DNA of 64,000 bases, taken from CALLPQ01 sp964421675. Its GTDB lineage: Bacteria > Pseudomonadota > Alphaproteobacteria > Caulobacterales > Parvularculaceae. The stretch lies in NCBI GenBank assembly GCA_964421675.1, contig CAYQXV010000014.1:1-64000 (forward strand), read 5' to 3'. Positions 6,315 to 15,044 of the stretch are shown piece after piece. How positions within the stretch are numbered: position 1 is the first letter of the stretch; every line of letters begins with the position of its first letter. The notes beneath the pieces are model-generated. The model was not told the origin of the DNA. It ran no database searches and saw only the letters and a program-made list of their open reading frames with translations. The position numbers and the translations under genes were made by a program.

Positions 6315-9155
6315 TTAAAATTCAAATCCAATTGATACGCCATATGTACGTTGCTGATTGACATATCCAGAGAAGCTGCCTGCTTGCACAACCGTTGGGA
6401 ACGCGCTGAGCAGGAAGTCATCATCTGTCAGATTGCGGACGAAACCGTTGATAAACATGCCGCCATCATGCTGCCAGCGCAGGTTGGCGTTGATCAGGTT
6501 AACTTCGCGTGTAATTGACGCGGGACCGTTATCAATGACCGGTGTTTCACTTTCGTAGACATACTCAACGCGTCCGGAAAGCTCACTACTGGCCGTTACA
6601 GGCATTGTATAAGTCGCGGCTGCCGTCAGGCTAACCTCATGAATACCTGCAGGGCGTCTGCCTGATGCATCAAAAATGGTTCCTCCTGGAACACCCTGAC
6701 ATTCAGGGGCTTCAAAGAATAGGTTACACGGTGCATTCGGAAAGCTTGTGATTTCCGGATCAAGATAGGTCAAACCAAATGATAGGTTCAACGCATCAAT
6801 CGGAGAATAAGCAGCGTCAACTTCGAAGCCGCGTGTTCTTGTTTCACCCGCATTGATCAGCGCGAAGGCTGCGCCGGTAAAGGCATTTTGCTGGAAGTTT
6901 GTAACGTCCTGAGTAAATACGGCGACGTTGACAAATCCACCATCAAACTGGGCTTTAAGACCAAGTTCGAAGGTCGATGTTGATTCAGGATCTGCAAAAC
7001 GACCAATAATAACAGGGTTGCCATCTTCATCGTTTAGCGGGTTACCCGCACCGTCTACAGCCTGCGTTGGTACAAAACTGTCAGAAGACAGGTTCACCGC
7101 GCTGGCTTTAAAGCCGGTTGCATAACTAAAGTAGACATTGAACGCATCATTTAGGTCATAAGCGATGCGCGCTGTGTAATTGACGTCGTCATCTTGAACA
7201 AAGCCATCATCGCTCAAGCCGTTAATGTCATCGCGCGTAGCACCTGCTTGCGGGAAGTTAACCTGTGGGTCGAAGAACTGAACAACGTCAAGGCCGGTTA
7301 GACCAATTAGCGGATTGTTCAATGGGCTACCGCCAAGGGCTGGATCTGTTTGAGCCTGAGCAATGCCAACAGCGCCGCCGCGGATGCTATTAAACAAGGC
7401 TGGATTGACAGCTGCCAGCGCGCCAGCATTTGTAAAGAACGGAACCGGGTTCGCAGGGTTGAACGTAAAGTCAGCTGCGCTGAATGCTACGCCTGTCAGC
7501 GGATTGATCGGAACGGCGCCAGCAGGCAGGGTCGCAAATGTACCGCCTGCAACTGGGCTAAATGCACCAGCAGCGATGAATGATGGGCCGCTCGTGATCA
7601 GCTGATTTAAATCAAATGCAGAAAATGTATCAGTCAGAAGGCTGTTACCAATCGCTTCTTTCTCGTCATTCACATAAGAAATACCGCCGGTAATCGTTAA
7701 GCGCTCTGTCACTTCCCAATCAACTTGACCGAACAGTGAATAAGAATCGTTTTCTAATAGATAGTCGCCAAAAACACCGGTGCCCGGTGCAAATGATGAT
7801 CCGAATGCCAAGGCACCAGCTCCACCAGCAGGCTGGAACTCAGGAAACAGAGCCGTTGGACCTGTTGTCAGAGCCTGAGCAACCTGTGTTGCGCCTTCTG
7901 TTGCGATAACGCTTGTTCCTAAGGCGCCAAGCTGTGCGTCAACAAATGCCCGAAGATCGTCACCGAAGATAACATCACGCTCAAATTCTAGTGTTTCGTC
8001 AAAGTAGAACCCACCAGCGATCCAGTTAAAGTTACCAAAGCCGGTTTCTGTGTAACCGGAGATCCGTAATTCTTGGGTGAATGTTTCTGAGAGCTGATCT
8101 TGCGGTTGAACAGCGAGATCGGCGCCAGAAAAATCAACATCAGTATTGTTGAAGTCTGTCTGCTCACGATAGGCGGTGATAGAGGTCACTTGTCCCCAAC
8201 CCAGATCCCAATCAGCTTGCAGTGAACCACCGCGACCGATCAGCTCGTTTTCTGGCAATGTATCAAGGGCGACCTGACGGGCATCAAGAGATTGAACCGG
8301 GGTAACAATCTGGCCAAGTCCGCCAACAGATGTTGGTGCAGCAATAAGCTGTGTCGCAGGACCATTGATAATCTGGATAGCGCCACAACAGATTTCTTCA
8401 ATTTTGTTGTATTCGCCAATGGCGCGGAAGGAGAGGGTCTCAATCGGCTCCCAAAGGAGTTGTCCGCGAACCGCCCAACGATCACGCTCATTGATATTGT
8501 CTTGGCCGGTTACAATGTTTTCATATTGACCATCGCGAGAGTTGGTTGTTCCAGAAACGCGAAATGCGAGCGTGTCTGTAATTGGACCAGAAAGCGTGCC
8601 ACGGAAACGGACTGTGTCCAGATTACCATAAGTTGCTTCGACTTTACCTTCCCAATCAAAGCTTGGTTTTTTCGTTGAAAGGCTGATCGCACCAACGGAC
8701 ACGTTCTTACCAAAGAGCGTTGATTGTGGGCCGCGAAGAACCTCAACGCGTTCTAGCGTTGGCAGGTCGAGAATGGCTGATGCTGACCGAGAGCGGAAAA
8801 CACCGTCAACAAACACACCCACAGCACTTTCAATACCTGGATTGTTGGCGCCGTTACCAAAGCCGCGGATCACAAAGTTGGTTTGCGATGAGTTTTGCAG
8901 CTGTGTCACTCGAAGGGATGGGACCGTGGCCTGCAGATCGATCAGGTCGATAATCTGTGCATCTTCAATCACGTCACCATCGACAACGCTAACCGCAATC
9001 GGGACTTCTTGAAGTGTTTGCTCTCGCTTGGTCGCGCTAACGATAATTTCGTCCTGTGCGAGGGCTGCGTCAGCGGCGAGTACGGAAACCGCCGCACCTG
9101 ACATTAGAGAGAGTGCTAATCCGGAGGTTGATCGTTTATTCACAAAATTGCTCAT
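6315..9155 (-). CDS. TonB-dependent outer-membrane receptor
   Basis: A 946-residue outer-membrane receptor for energised uptake. It has a signal peptide ending near ALAQ, a TonB-box-like DEIIVSATKRE (residues about 35-45), a plug domain with VPIAVSVVDGD and VEVLRGPQSTLFGKN, and a beta barrel ending in the aromatic strand YGVSIGFEF. Long low-complexity inserts rich in Ala, Gly, Pro and Asn (about residues 430-640) fit large extracellular loops. The substrate is unknown. Its convergent neighbour is a beta-galactosidase, which suggests but does not prove a galactoside-type ligand. An unusual G9 tract lies 91 bp upstream of the start. Confidence 0.93.
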   Translation of the reverse strand: MSNFVNKRSTSGLALSLMSGAAVSVLAADAALAQDEIIVSATKREQTLQEVPIAVSVVDGDVIEDAQIIDLIDLQATVPSLRVTQLQNSSQTNFVIRGFGNGANNPGIESAVGVFVDGVFRSRSASAILDLPTLERVEVLRGPQSTLFGKNVSVGAISLSTKKPSFDWEGKVEATYGNLDTVRFRGTLSGPITDTLAFRVSGTTNSRDGQYENIVTGQDNINERDRWAVRGQLLWEPIETLSFRAIGEYNKIEEICCGAIQIINGPATQLIAAPTSVGGLGQIVTPVQSLDARQVALDTLPENELIGRGGSLQADWDLGWGQVTSITAYREQTDFNNTDVDFSGADLAVQPQDQLSETFTQELRISGYTETGFGNFNWIAGGFYFDETLEFERDVIFGDDLRAFVDAQLGALGTSVIATEGATQVAQALTTGPTALFPEFQPAGGAGALAFGSSFAPGTGVFGDYLLENDSYSLFGQVDWEVTERLTITGGISYVNDEKEAIGNSLLTDTFSAFDLNQLITSGPSFIAAGAFSPVAGGTFATLPAGAVPINPLTGVAFSAADFTFNPANPVPFFTNAGALAAVNPALFNSIRGGAVGIAQAQTDPALGGSPLNNPLIGLTGLDVVQFFDPQVNFPQAGATRDDINGLSDDGFVQDDDVNYTARIAYDLNDAFNVYFSYATGFKASAVNLSSDSFVPTQAVDGAGNPLNDEDGNPVIIGRFADPESTSTFELGLKAQFDGGFVNVAVFTQDVTNFQQNAFTGAAFALINAGETRTRGFEVDAAYSPIDALNLSFGLTYLDPEITSFPNAPCNLFFEAPECQGVPGGTIFDASGRRPAGIHEVSLTAAATYTMPVTASSELSGRVEYVYESETPVIDNGPASITREVNLINANLRWQHDGGMFINGFVRNLTDDDFLLSAFPTVVQAGSFSGYVNQQRTYGVSIGFEF

Positions 9156-9672
9156 TTTCTGATTCGGCCCTTTTTTTGTTAATCTCAGCGGGATGCTTCA
9201 TTCCCTAATTTGATTTTCTCGTCGTCTATTCTACGGTCCCACTTCGGGGGGGGGCGGATGATACTGGCGGTGTAAATCGCGGTCTTGGAGTACTTTCAAG
9301 TCAGTGATCGCCCCTTAAGTCTTATGGGATATTTGTTCCTAAATAGACTAACCTTGTTAATTTTTCCTACTACCAACCACAATTTCGGAATGGTTGCTCT
9401 TTTGCAATCCCGGCATGTGCGCAAAGCTGCCAAGAATAGATAATGTGATTAAATTACAACGAAATCATGCAGTTGCGAGGCAGTTGTTGTTGCATTGCAA
9501 AACGTAATGAGTTGATAATTGTCGATTTATACTGAGCAGTTTACCAAAATTTGTCCCCTTGCGCCGTTTAATAGGAGACTCACGGGCAGGGGCTTCATCG
9601 GTGGTTCGTGATAGGTGCGGGCGGTCAAACCGCAAGCGCGGGCTTTTTGCTTGCTTTACGCCAGAGGGCAAA
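9156..9672. promoter_or_regulatory. Divergent intergenic region with a G9 homopolymer tract
   Basis: About 500 bp separate the receptor gene (minus strand) from the membrane protein gene (plus strand). The main feature is an uninterrupted run of nine G at 9246-9254. Tracts like this upstream of surface-protein genes can vary in length during replication. The rest is AT-rich with several possible promoter hexamers that I cannot rank. No small gene is convincing here. Confidence 0.5.
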
Positions 9673-10218
9673 ATGCAGTATCGATCAGCTTTGCAATGGC
9701 ATTATCGGTTGGATCTAATTATGGTTTTTTTGATATACGTGGCGCTGTTATTGGCGATCGGGGTATTTGGGTTGCTGGCGCTGCAAATGCTGAATTCGCG
9801 CAAGGAAATTGCGCGCCGTGAAGAGGGGGGCATATTGGCCGGCCCGGCAAAATCGACTGACCGCGATCCAGCGGTTCTCGGCCAAGCCGCAACTCAACAA
9901 CTCGCAGCCTTAGAGGCTACACAGGAGCGGCTGCGTGCCCATTACCCGGCTTTGTCGAGAATGTTGTCGAGCTATCTGCACGCCGAAGCGCTCAGCACGG
10001 AAGGGGGCCTGGAACAGGCAGTGGGCGAGATGGTCATAGACTGGCAGGCCGAGAGTGCGCCGGTGATTGATGATATTTCCAGATTGCTGGCGGAAAACCC
10101 GGAAGAAGCGGCGGTCCGCGCAATCTTGCAAGCCTTTTGTGATGCAAACTTTGAGGTTGAGGGCTACCGCGCCTGGTTGATCTGGTTACAAGGCCAATTC
10201 AACAGCCTTGGATCATAA
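9673..10218 (+). CDS. Hypothetical single-pass membrane protein
   Basis: I do not recognise a family. From the ATG at 9673 the product has 181 residues: a short N-terminus, one hydrophobic segment (IMVFLIYVALLLAIGVFGLL), then a mostly helical soluble part with acidic and Ala/Leu-rich stretches. The start at 9673 is preferred because AGAGGG lies just upstream; the frame is open to 9559, and an internal ATG at 9721 would put the membrane segment at the very N-terminus. A 230-bp gap separates it from the next gene, so co-transcription is uncertain. Confidence 0.6.
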   Translation: MQYRSALQWHYRLDLIMVFLIYVALLLAIGVFGLLALQMLNSRKEIARREEGGILAGPAKSTDRDPAVLGQAATQQLAALEATQERLRAHYPALSRMLSSYLHAEALSTEGGLEQAVGEMVIDWQAESAPVIDDISRLLAENPEEAAVRAILQAFCDANFEVEGYRAWLIWLQGQFNSLGS

Positions 10219-10448
10219 TGGGGTGAAGCGGAACCAGTTTAAGCCCGTCTTTTGAAACAAGTGTGTTGCAAGCGGTGGTGGACTGGTATTTAAGAACCAT
10301 GAAAAATGACGAGTGGCCAGTACCGTGTATTTGTGCTGTGTATCCGTGCTGCGTGCGAGCGCTATGAGTGCGTAAACCGAGTTTCCAGCGAGAGTGCTGA
10401 CCCGCCAGAGAATGACTGAAGCCGACTATTTCGCCAAAGAGTGAGCGC

Positions 10449-11120
10449 TTGTTTTCCATAGATCCAGACACGATTTTCACGATGAGCGGTTGGTCGCTCT
10501 ACGCGATCATATTTCTTCTGCCCTTTGTGCAGGAAGATGCAGCCGTTATTGGCGCTGCGACCGCCTCACTAGCGGGGGCGGGCCCCGTATTGGTGATTTT
10601 TGCCGTAATCCTGGCCGGACTATCGGCGAGTGATGTCTGGAAATATTGGCTCGGTTGGGCAGCGCGCCGATATGACTGGGCGCAAAAATTTTCCAAAAAA
10701 CCGGGCGTTTCGGTGGCCGGTGATCTGGTGCGCGATGAGCTGGTGAAAACGCTGTTTGCCGCGCGGTTCGTGCCCGGAACGCGCATTCCGACCTATCTGG
10801 CATGTGGGTTTTTCCAAACGCCATATTTGCGGTTCGTGTTTTGGGTTGTCGCATCCGCGACCCTTTATGTCACGATTATGTTTGTGACGTTTCATGTGGT
10901 CGGCGAGGTTGCTGGAGAGCGGGCGAAATTCTGGCTCCCGATCATCGCCTTAACAGTGATTTCCTCCTATATCATTTATCGTTATCTCCATCACCGTAAC
11001 GCCAAAGTTGCACCGCTAGCGCCAATTTGCGATGCCCAGGATCATCCCATTGATGAGGCCTTTTTGCGCGATGGTGACTGCAATGGTGAGATTGGCGCAA
11101 ACAAATCAAGTGATGACTAA
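10449..11120 (+). CDS. DedA/SNARE-associated family membrane protein
   Basis: DedA-family proteins are polytopic inner-membrane proteins; some act in lipid scrambling or carrier recycling. The family pattern is recognisable: an early acidic membrane motif in LLPFVQEDAAVIGAATA, a re-entrant region, and the conserved ARFVPGTRIPTYLACGFF, which matches the DedA RFxPGxRxxxxxxAG signature. The protein has 223 residues with about five hydrophobic segments and a polar C-terminal tail. The listed start is TTG at 10449; ATG at 10482 is in frame but lacks a clear ribosome site. It ends 15 bp before the acyl-CoA dehydrogenase gene. Confidence 0.8.
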   Translation: MFSIDPDTIFTMSGWSLYAIIFLLPFVQEDAAVIGAATASLAGAGPVLVIFAVILAGLSASDVWKYWLGWAARRYDWAQKFSKKPGVSVAGDLVRDELVKTLFAARFVPGTRIPTYLACGFFQTPYLRFVFWVVASATLYVTIMFVTFHVVGEVAGERAKFWLPIIALTVISSYIIYRYLHHRNAKVAPLAPICDAQDHPIDEAFLRDGDCNGEIGANKSSDD

Positions 11121-11135
11121 AAATCAGGTGCTGTC

Positions 11136-12284
11136 ATGAATTTTGAGCTTTCCGATGATCAACAGGCTATCCAGGAGATGGCCCGCCGATTTGCAACCGA
11201 GGAGCTGGCCCCTTTTGCTGGTGAATGGGACGAGAACAAACATTTTCCTGTCGATGTGATCAAGAAAACCGCCGAGCTTGGCCTTGCGGGAATCTACACA
11301 CGCGAAGATGTTGGCGGTTCAGGGCTTGGGCGTCTTGATGCGGCCCTGATTTTTGAAGCGCTTTCGGAAGGGTGCATTTCAACCGCTGCCTATATTTCTA
11401 TTCATAATATGGTCACCTGGATGGTGGACCGGTTTGGCAATGATGCGTTGCGCGAGAAATATTGCCCGCGTTTGACCAAAATGGAATTACTGGGCAGCTA
11501 CTGTCTCACTGAACCGGGAGCGGGGTCTGACGCAGCATCATTGAGCACCAAAGCAACCCGCGATGGCGACCATTATGTGTTGAACGGATCAAAGGCTTTT
11601 ATATCCGGGGCCGGAACAACCGACCTTTATCTCGTCATGGTGCGCACGGGCGAGGATGGGCCGCGCGGTATTTCCGCAGTGCTTGTTGAAAAGGACACGC
11701 CGGGAATTTCCTTTGGCGCGAATGAAAAAAAGATGGGCTGGAATTCACAGCCAACCGCAATCGTCACCTTCGAAGATTGCCGCATACCGGTATCAAACCG
11801 GATCGGTGAGGAGGGCGAGGGGTTTCGCTTTGCAATGATGGGGCTTGATGGCGGGCGGTTAAATATCGCGGCCTGTTCATTGGGGGCGGCAAATATCGCA
11901 GTAAAAGCTGCACTCGATTATTCCAACGAACGCCGCGCCTTTGGTAAGCGATTAAACGAACAACAGGCGCTGCAATTCAAACTCGCCGATATGGCAACGG
12001 AATTGGAAGCCGCACGCGGTTTGTTATACCATGCCGCCTGGAAGCTTGATAACAAAACACCGGATGCAACGCGGTTTTGCGCGATGGCAAAACGCTTTGT
12101 TACAGATACTGGCTTTAACATCGTCAATGATGCGTTGCAGGTTCATGGGGGGTATGGATATCTAAAAGATTATCCGCTCGAGCGCATGTTGCGCGATGTG
12201 CGGGTGCACCAGATTTTAGAGGGTGCCAATGAAATTATGCGCGTTATCGTTGCGCGCGATCTTTTACGAGAATATCAGGTTTAA
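11136..12284 (+). CDS. Acyl-CoA dehydrogenase, probable isobutyryl-CoA dehydrogenase
   Basis: FAD-dependent oxidation of a branched short-chain acyl-CoA, probably isobutyryl-CoA to methacrylyl-CoA in valine breakdown. The 382-residue protein has the family signatures SYCLTEPGAGSDAAS (FAD/substrate loop), ERRAFGKRLNEQQALQF, and ILEGANEIMRVIVARDLL with the catalytic Glu of the EGxNE motif. YISIHNMVTWMVD resembles the ACAD8 group. The downstream DUF1330 and 3-hydroxyisobutyryl-CoA hydrolase genes follow closely and strongly support the valine assignment over other branched-chain substrates. Confidence 0.9.
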   Translation: MNFELSDDQQAIQEMARRFATEELAPFAGEWDENKHFPVDVIKKTAELGLAGIYTREDVGGSGLGRLDAALIFEALSEGCISTAAYISIHNMVTWMVDRFGNDALREKYCPRLTKMELLGSYCLTEPGAGSDAASLSTKATRDGDHYVLNGSKAFISGAGTTDLYLVMVRTGEDGPRGISAVLVEKDTPGISFGANEKKMGWNSQPTAIVTFEDCRIPVSNRIGEEGEGFRFAMMGLDGGRLNIAACSLGAANIAVKAALDYSNERRAFGKRLNEQQALQFKLADMATELEAARGLLYHAAWKLDNKTPDATRFCAMAKRFVTDTGFNIVNDALQVHGGYGYLKDYPLERMLRDVRVHQILEGANEIMRVIVARDLLREYQV

Positions 12285-12312
12285 TCATAATGCCTCGAGC
12301 AAGGAGGGTTTT

Positions 12313-12600
12313 ATGGCCAAAGGTTACTGGCTAATGCATGTGCGTGTCTTCAATGCGGAGCGCTATCCCGAATATGTCGCCGCCGACAAAATTGCATTCG
12401 ATAAATATAACGCAAAATTTCTTGTTCGCGGCGGCGAGTATCTGCCAGTCGAGGGCGAAGATCGCGACCGCCATGTGGTGATTGAATTTGATAGTTATCG
12501 CACCGCACTCGATTGCTATAACTCACCGGAATATCAAAAGGCGCTCAAACTTCGTCAGGAATTTGCTGAATCTGAAGTTGTCATCGTCGAAGGGGTGTAG
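12313..12600 (+). CDS. DUF1330 family protein
   Basis: A 95-residue protein with the ferredoxin-like DUF1330 pattern: KGYWLMHVRVFNAERYPEY at the start, GGEYLPVEGED in the middle, and the terminal DCYNSPEYQKALKLRQEFAE segment. The ATG at 12313 is preceded by an ideal AAGGAGG at 12301-12307; the frame is open further upstream but that part overlaps the dehydrogenase gene. It lies between two valine-degradation genes with gaps of 28 and 2 bp, so it is probably co-expressed with them. Its biochemical role is unknown. Confidence 0.88.
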   Translation: MAKGYWLMHVRVFNAERYPEYVAADKIAFDKYNAKFLVRGGEYLPVEGEDRDRHVVIEFDSYRTALDCYNSPEYQKALKLRQEFAESEVVIVEGV

Positions 12601-12602
12601 CA

Positions 12603-13658
12603 ATGTCTGATGCAGAACTTGTCTGTGAGCAAAGTGGTGGCTGGGGCATTATTACCCTTAATCGGCCAAAGGCGCTTAATGCGCTGACCCATGCCATGGT
12701 GCGCGATATGCGTGCAGCGCTTGATGCGTGGGCGGCCGACGATACGATTAAGGCGGTACTCGTTCGCGGGGCTGAGGATCGTGCTTTTTGCGCAGGCGGG
12801 GATATTCGTTGGCTTCACGATGCGGCGCGCGATCATGTTGAGCAGGCGCACGCTTTCTTTCGCGATGAATACACAAATAACGCAACGATTTTTCATTTCC
12901 CCAAACCCTATATTGCCTTGATTGACGGTATTGTTATGGGCGGCGGCGTTGGTGTTTCCTTGCACGGAACATTTCGGGTGGCCGGGGATCGAACAATGTT
13001 TGCAATGCCGGAAACCGGGATCGGGCTTTTTCCTGATGTGGGCGGTGGGTATTTTATGCCGCGCATGAGCGCCAATGCCGGTCTTTATTTTGCGTTGACG
13101 GGCGCGCGGGCCAAAGCCGGAGATTGTCTGGAGACCGGTTTGGCAACCCATTATGTGCCGAGCGATCAGCAAGAGGAAATGGTCGCAGCACTGATGGAAA
13201 TTACTTTTTCCGGGGATGCACCAAATCAGATTGAAACCATCTTAGACAGCTTTTCAACCCGCCCGGAAAATGCACCGATAGCCGATAATCGTCAGGCTAT
13301 TGAGCAATTGTTTGAAATGCCTGATTCCATTGAGGCGCTGTTGGAGCGTCTTAAAAAGGCGGGAACGCCTTTTGCCAATGAAACGCTTGATACGCTCAGC
13401 ACCATGTCACCAACGTCTCTTAAAATAACATTAGAGCAGATGCGCCGGGGCGCGGATCTTGAATTTGATGATGTTATGGCGATGGAGTTTAGGATCGTCT
13501 CACGGGTGATGACAGCGCATGATTTCTTTGAGGGTGTTCGCGCCTTGATAATCGATAAAGACAAATCCCCTAAATGGGCACCGGCATCAGTTGATGAAAT
13601 TACATCCGAAGATGTTGCCGCTTATTTTGAACCCATTGAAAATGAATTGCAGTTATAG
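12603..13658 (+). CDS. 3-hydroxyisobutyryl-CoA hydrolase (enoyl-CoA hydratase/isomerase family)
   Basis: Hydrolyses 3-hydroxyisobutyryl-CoA to free 3-hydroxyisobutyrate in valine catabolism. The crotonase fold is evident from ITLNRPKALNALTHAMV, the oxyanion segment RAFCAGGDIRWL and IDGIVMGGGVGVSLHG. The extra motif MPETGIGLFPDVGGGYFMPRM, with Glu and Asp in the HIBCH positions, and the length (351 residues rather than about 260 for a plain hydratase) favour the hydrolase. It starts two bases after the DUF1330 stop and is the last gene of the operon. MmsA, acting later in the same pathway, is encoded at 37016. Confidence 0.9.
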   Translation: MSDAELVCEQSGGWGIITLNRPKALNALTHAMVRDMRAALDAWAADDTIKAVLVRGAEDRAFCAGGDIRWLHDAARDHVEQAHAFFRDEYTNNATIFHFPKPYIALIDGIVMGGGVGVSLHGTFRVAGDRTMFAMPETGIGLFPDVGGGYFMPRMSANAGLYFALTGARAKAGDCLETGLATHYVPSDQQEEMVAALMEITFSGDAPNQIETILDSFSTRPENAPIADNRQAIEQLFEMPDSIEALLERLKKAGTPFANETLDTLSTMSPTSLKITLEQMRRGADLEFDDVMAMEFRIVSRVMTAHDFFEGVRALIIDKDKSPKWAPASVDEITSEDVAAYFEPIENELQL

Positions 13659-13673
13659 TGGTCGGGTCCGATC

Positions 13674-14015
13674 TTACCGGTAATGGCGCGATTGCAAAAT
13701 ATCGCGGATAACGTCTTTTACCCGGTCCCGCAGTTCATTGTTTTGCGAAAGTCGTTCTATTTCTTCGGCAAATTTATTGATGATGGGATCAGCGCTCCCA
13801 TTGCCGGTAAATCGATATCGCGATTGAGACGTTTGCGCACTGTCAATTTCTTCAACGCGCGGCTCGATATTATCTGTATCTTTTTGTGCGTCTCGCATTT
13901 GGGCTTGCGTGACAAGCGTAATGACATCGACCATAGTTTGGGCGTCTATGGATTTGTTGATATCCACCCCGTCGCCGGAAATGGTTAACGAAAATTGATT
14001 GTCTGAGTCTGCCAT
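13674..14015 (-). CDS. Hypothetical small protein, 113 residues
   Basis: No family recognised. The product is hydrophilic with no membrane segment. The N-terminal third (FSLTISGDGVDINKSIDA) looks like beta strands, the middle is helical, and the C-terminus is a charged helix rich in Glu, Arg and Asn. A ribosome site GGTGGAAAG precedes the ATG at suitable spacing. It converges with the hydrolase gene, leaving 15 bp between stops. A perfect inverted repeat sits about 30 bp upstream. Coding seems likely from the start signal and composition, but the function is unknown. Confidence 0.6.
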   Translation of the reverse strand: MADSDNQFSLTISGDGVDINKSIDAQTMVDVITLVTQAQMRDAQKDTDNIEPRVEEIDSAQTSQSRYRFTGNGSADPIINKFAEEIERLSQNNELRDRVKDVIRDILQSRHYR

Positions 14016-14044
14016 TGGGCACTTTCCACCATCATTTGTGCGTT

Positions 14045-14061
14045 CCTATATAGGATATAGG
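14045..14061. promoter_or_regulatory. Inverted repeat, possible operator or promoter element
   Basis: CCTATAT-AGG-ATATAGG is a perfect 7-bp inverted repeat with a 3-base centre. It lies 30-46 bp upstream of the 113-residue minus-strand gene and in the divergent region shared with the AhpD-like gene. It may be a regulator site or simply an AT-rich promoter. Confidence 0.35.
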
Positions 14062-14302
14062 TACGCATTTTTAAATTTCAATTGTTGTGCTGGTGCTGCG
14101 ATGTTTGCAGCCAATCTAATTCTCACAACAAGGTGAACGTTTGCCCACTGGGAAAATCATCAGCGTGCATTTATCTCACTATAACAGATCTGGCGGTGCC
14201 CGAAATGTCAGCCAGCTTGCTTCAACCGGGCCGCTTTCGTCAGACTATTGATTTCATCAATAATTCGCATACGCGCAAAATTAAAAAACTCAGGAGACCA
14301 AC

Positions 14303-14854
14303 ATGACCGAATATACTCTTCATAATGTAGAAAATGCCGAAGGCGAGACTAAAGATGTCCTTGAAATGGCACAAAAGGGATATGGCTTTGTTCCCAATCT
14401 TATCGCCGGACTTGCCGAAGCTCCGTCAGCGGCGCGCGGCTATATGGCTCTTGGTCAAGAAGTGATGAAAACATCCTTTGCCCCGACAGAGCGTCATGTC
14501 GTTTGGTTTGCCGTCAACTATTTCAATAATTGTCATTATTGCATGCCGGCCCATACGGCGGTGGCAAAAGGCGAACAGATTGATGATGATGTGATTGAGG
14601 CTGCCCGAAATGGGGGTGGCTATCAGGATACGCGCTTACAGACTTTGCATGACTATGTGACAGCGATGGTGGATAAGCGCGGTGAAATTGACGATGCCAC
14701 GGCAGATGCGTTCTTCGCGGCTGGATTTACCAAGCAAAATGCCCTCGAAGTTGTGCTCATCATCGCTCATAAAACAATCTCAAATTATGCCAATCATCTT
14801 ATGCATACCCCTGTTGATGATAGATTGGCCCCGTTTGCCTGGGAAAAAGGCTAA
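14303..14854 (+). CDS. Carboxymuconolactone decarboxylase/AhpD-like protein
   Basis: A 183-residue all-helical protein of the CMD/AhpD family. The redox motif NNCHYCMPAHTA provides the CxxC plus His arrangement of peroxidase-like members, preceded by the Glu of the ERHVVWFAVN helix. A second helical part contains EVVLIIAHKTISNYANH. Many family members act as alkylhydroperoxidases or thiol-disulfide proteins; the substrate here is not deducible. The ATG has a good CAGGAGA ribosome site. It appears monocistronic; tpiA follows after 190 bp. Confidence 0.88.
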   Translation: MTEYTLHNVENAEGETKDVLEMAQKGYGFVPNLIAGLAEAPSAARGYMALGQEVMKTSFAPTERHVVWFAVNYFNNCHYCMPAHTAVAKGEQIDDDVIEAARNGGGYQDTRLQTLHDYVTAMVDKRGEIDDATADAFFAAGFTKQNALEVVLIIAHKTISNYANHLMHTPVDDRLAPFAWEKG

Positions 14855-14917
14855 GGCTTAGCCAGTCATCCCGCCGCGGCCCAACCGTTACCATTGGGTC
14901 TGAGGAGGATTTTCAAT

Positions 14918-14961
14918 CAATTTGACCTGTTTCGATGAGATTCATCGCGGCAGGTCAATTG
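14918..14961. promoter_or_regulatory. Long two-tier hairpin upstream of tpiA
   Basis: Outer arms CAATTTGACCTG and CAGGTCAATTG pair with one bulged T. An inner perfect stem CGATGA/TCATCG has a three-base loop. No T-run follows, so it is not a standard terminator. It may be a structured tpiA leader, a protein-binding site or a terminator variant. A smaller near-palindrome (GGCTAAG/CTTAGCC) lies at 14849-14863 over the end of the preceding gene. Confidence 0.55.
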
Positions 14962-15044
14962 CGTTTATTGGCTGGCTTTCCTATCAACGCTTAGAAAACC
15001 ATGGCGCCGGAGGGCCGCCAGAAGGCCATTAGGAGATTTAGCAG

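Noticed and set aside
10199..10480. Minus-strand 93-codon frame in the gap between the hypothetical membrane protein and the DedA gene
   Set aside because: No ribosome site, no recognisable pattern, and it overlaps the ends of both neighbouring genes.
14082..14306. Plus-strand 74-codon frame upstream of the AhpD-like gene
   Set aside because: Composition is not protein-like, there is no ribosome site, and it ends inside the real gene start.
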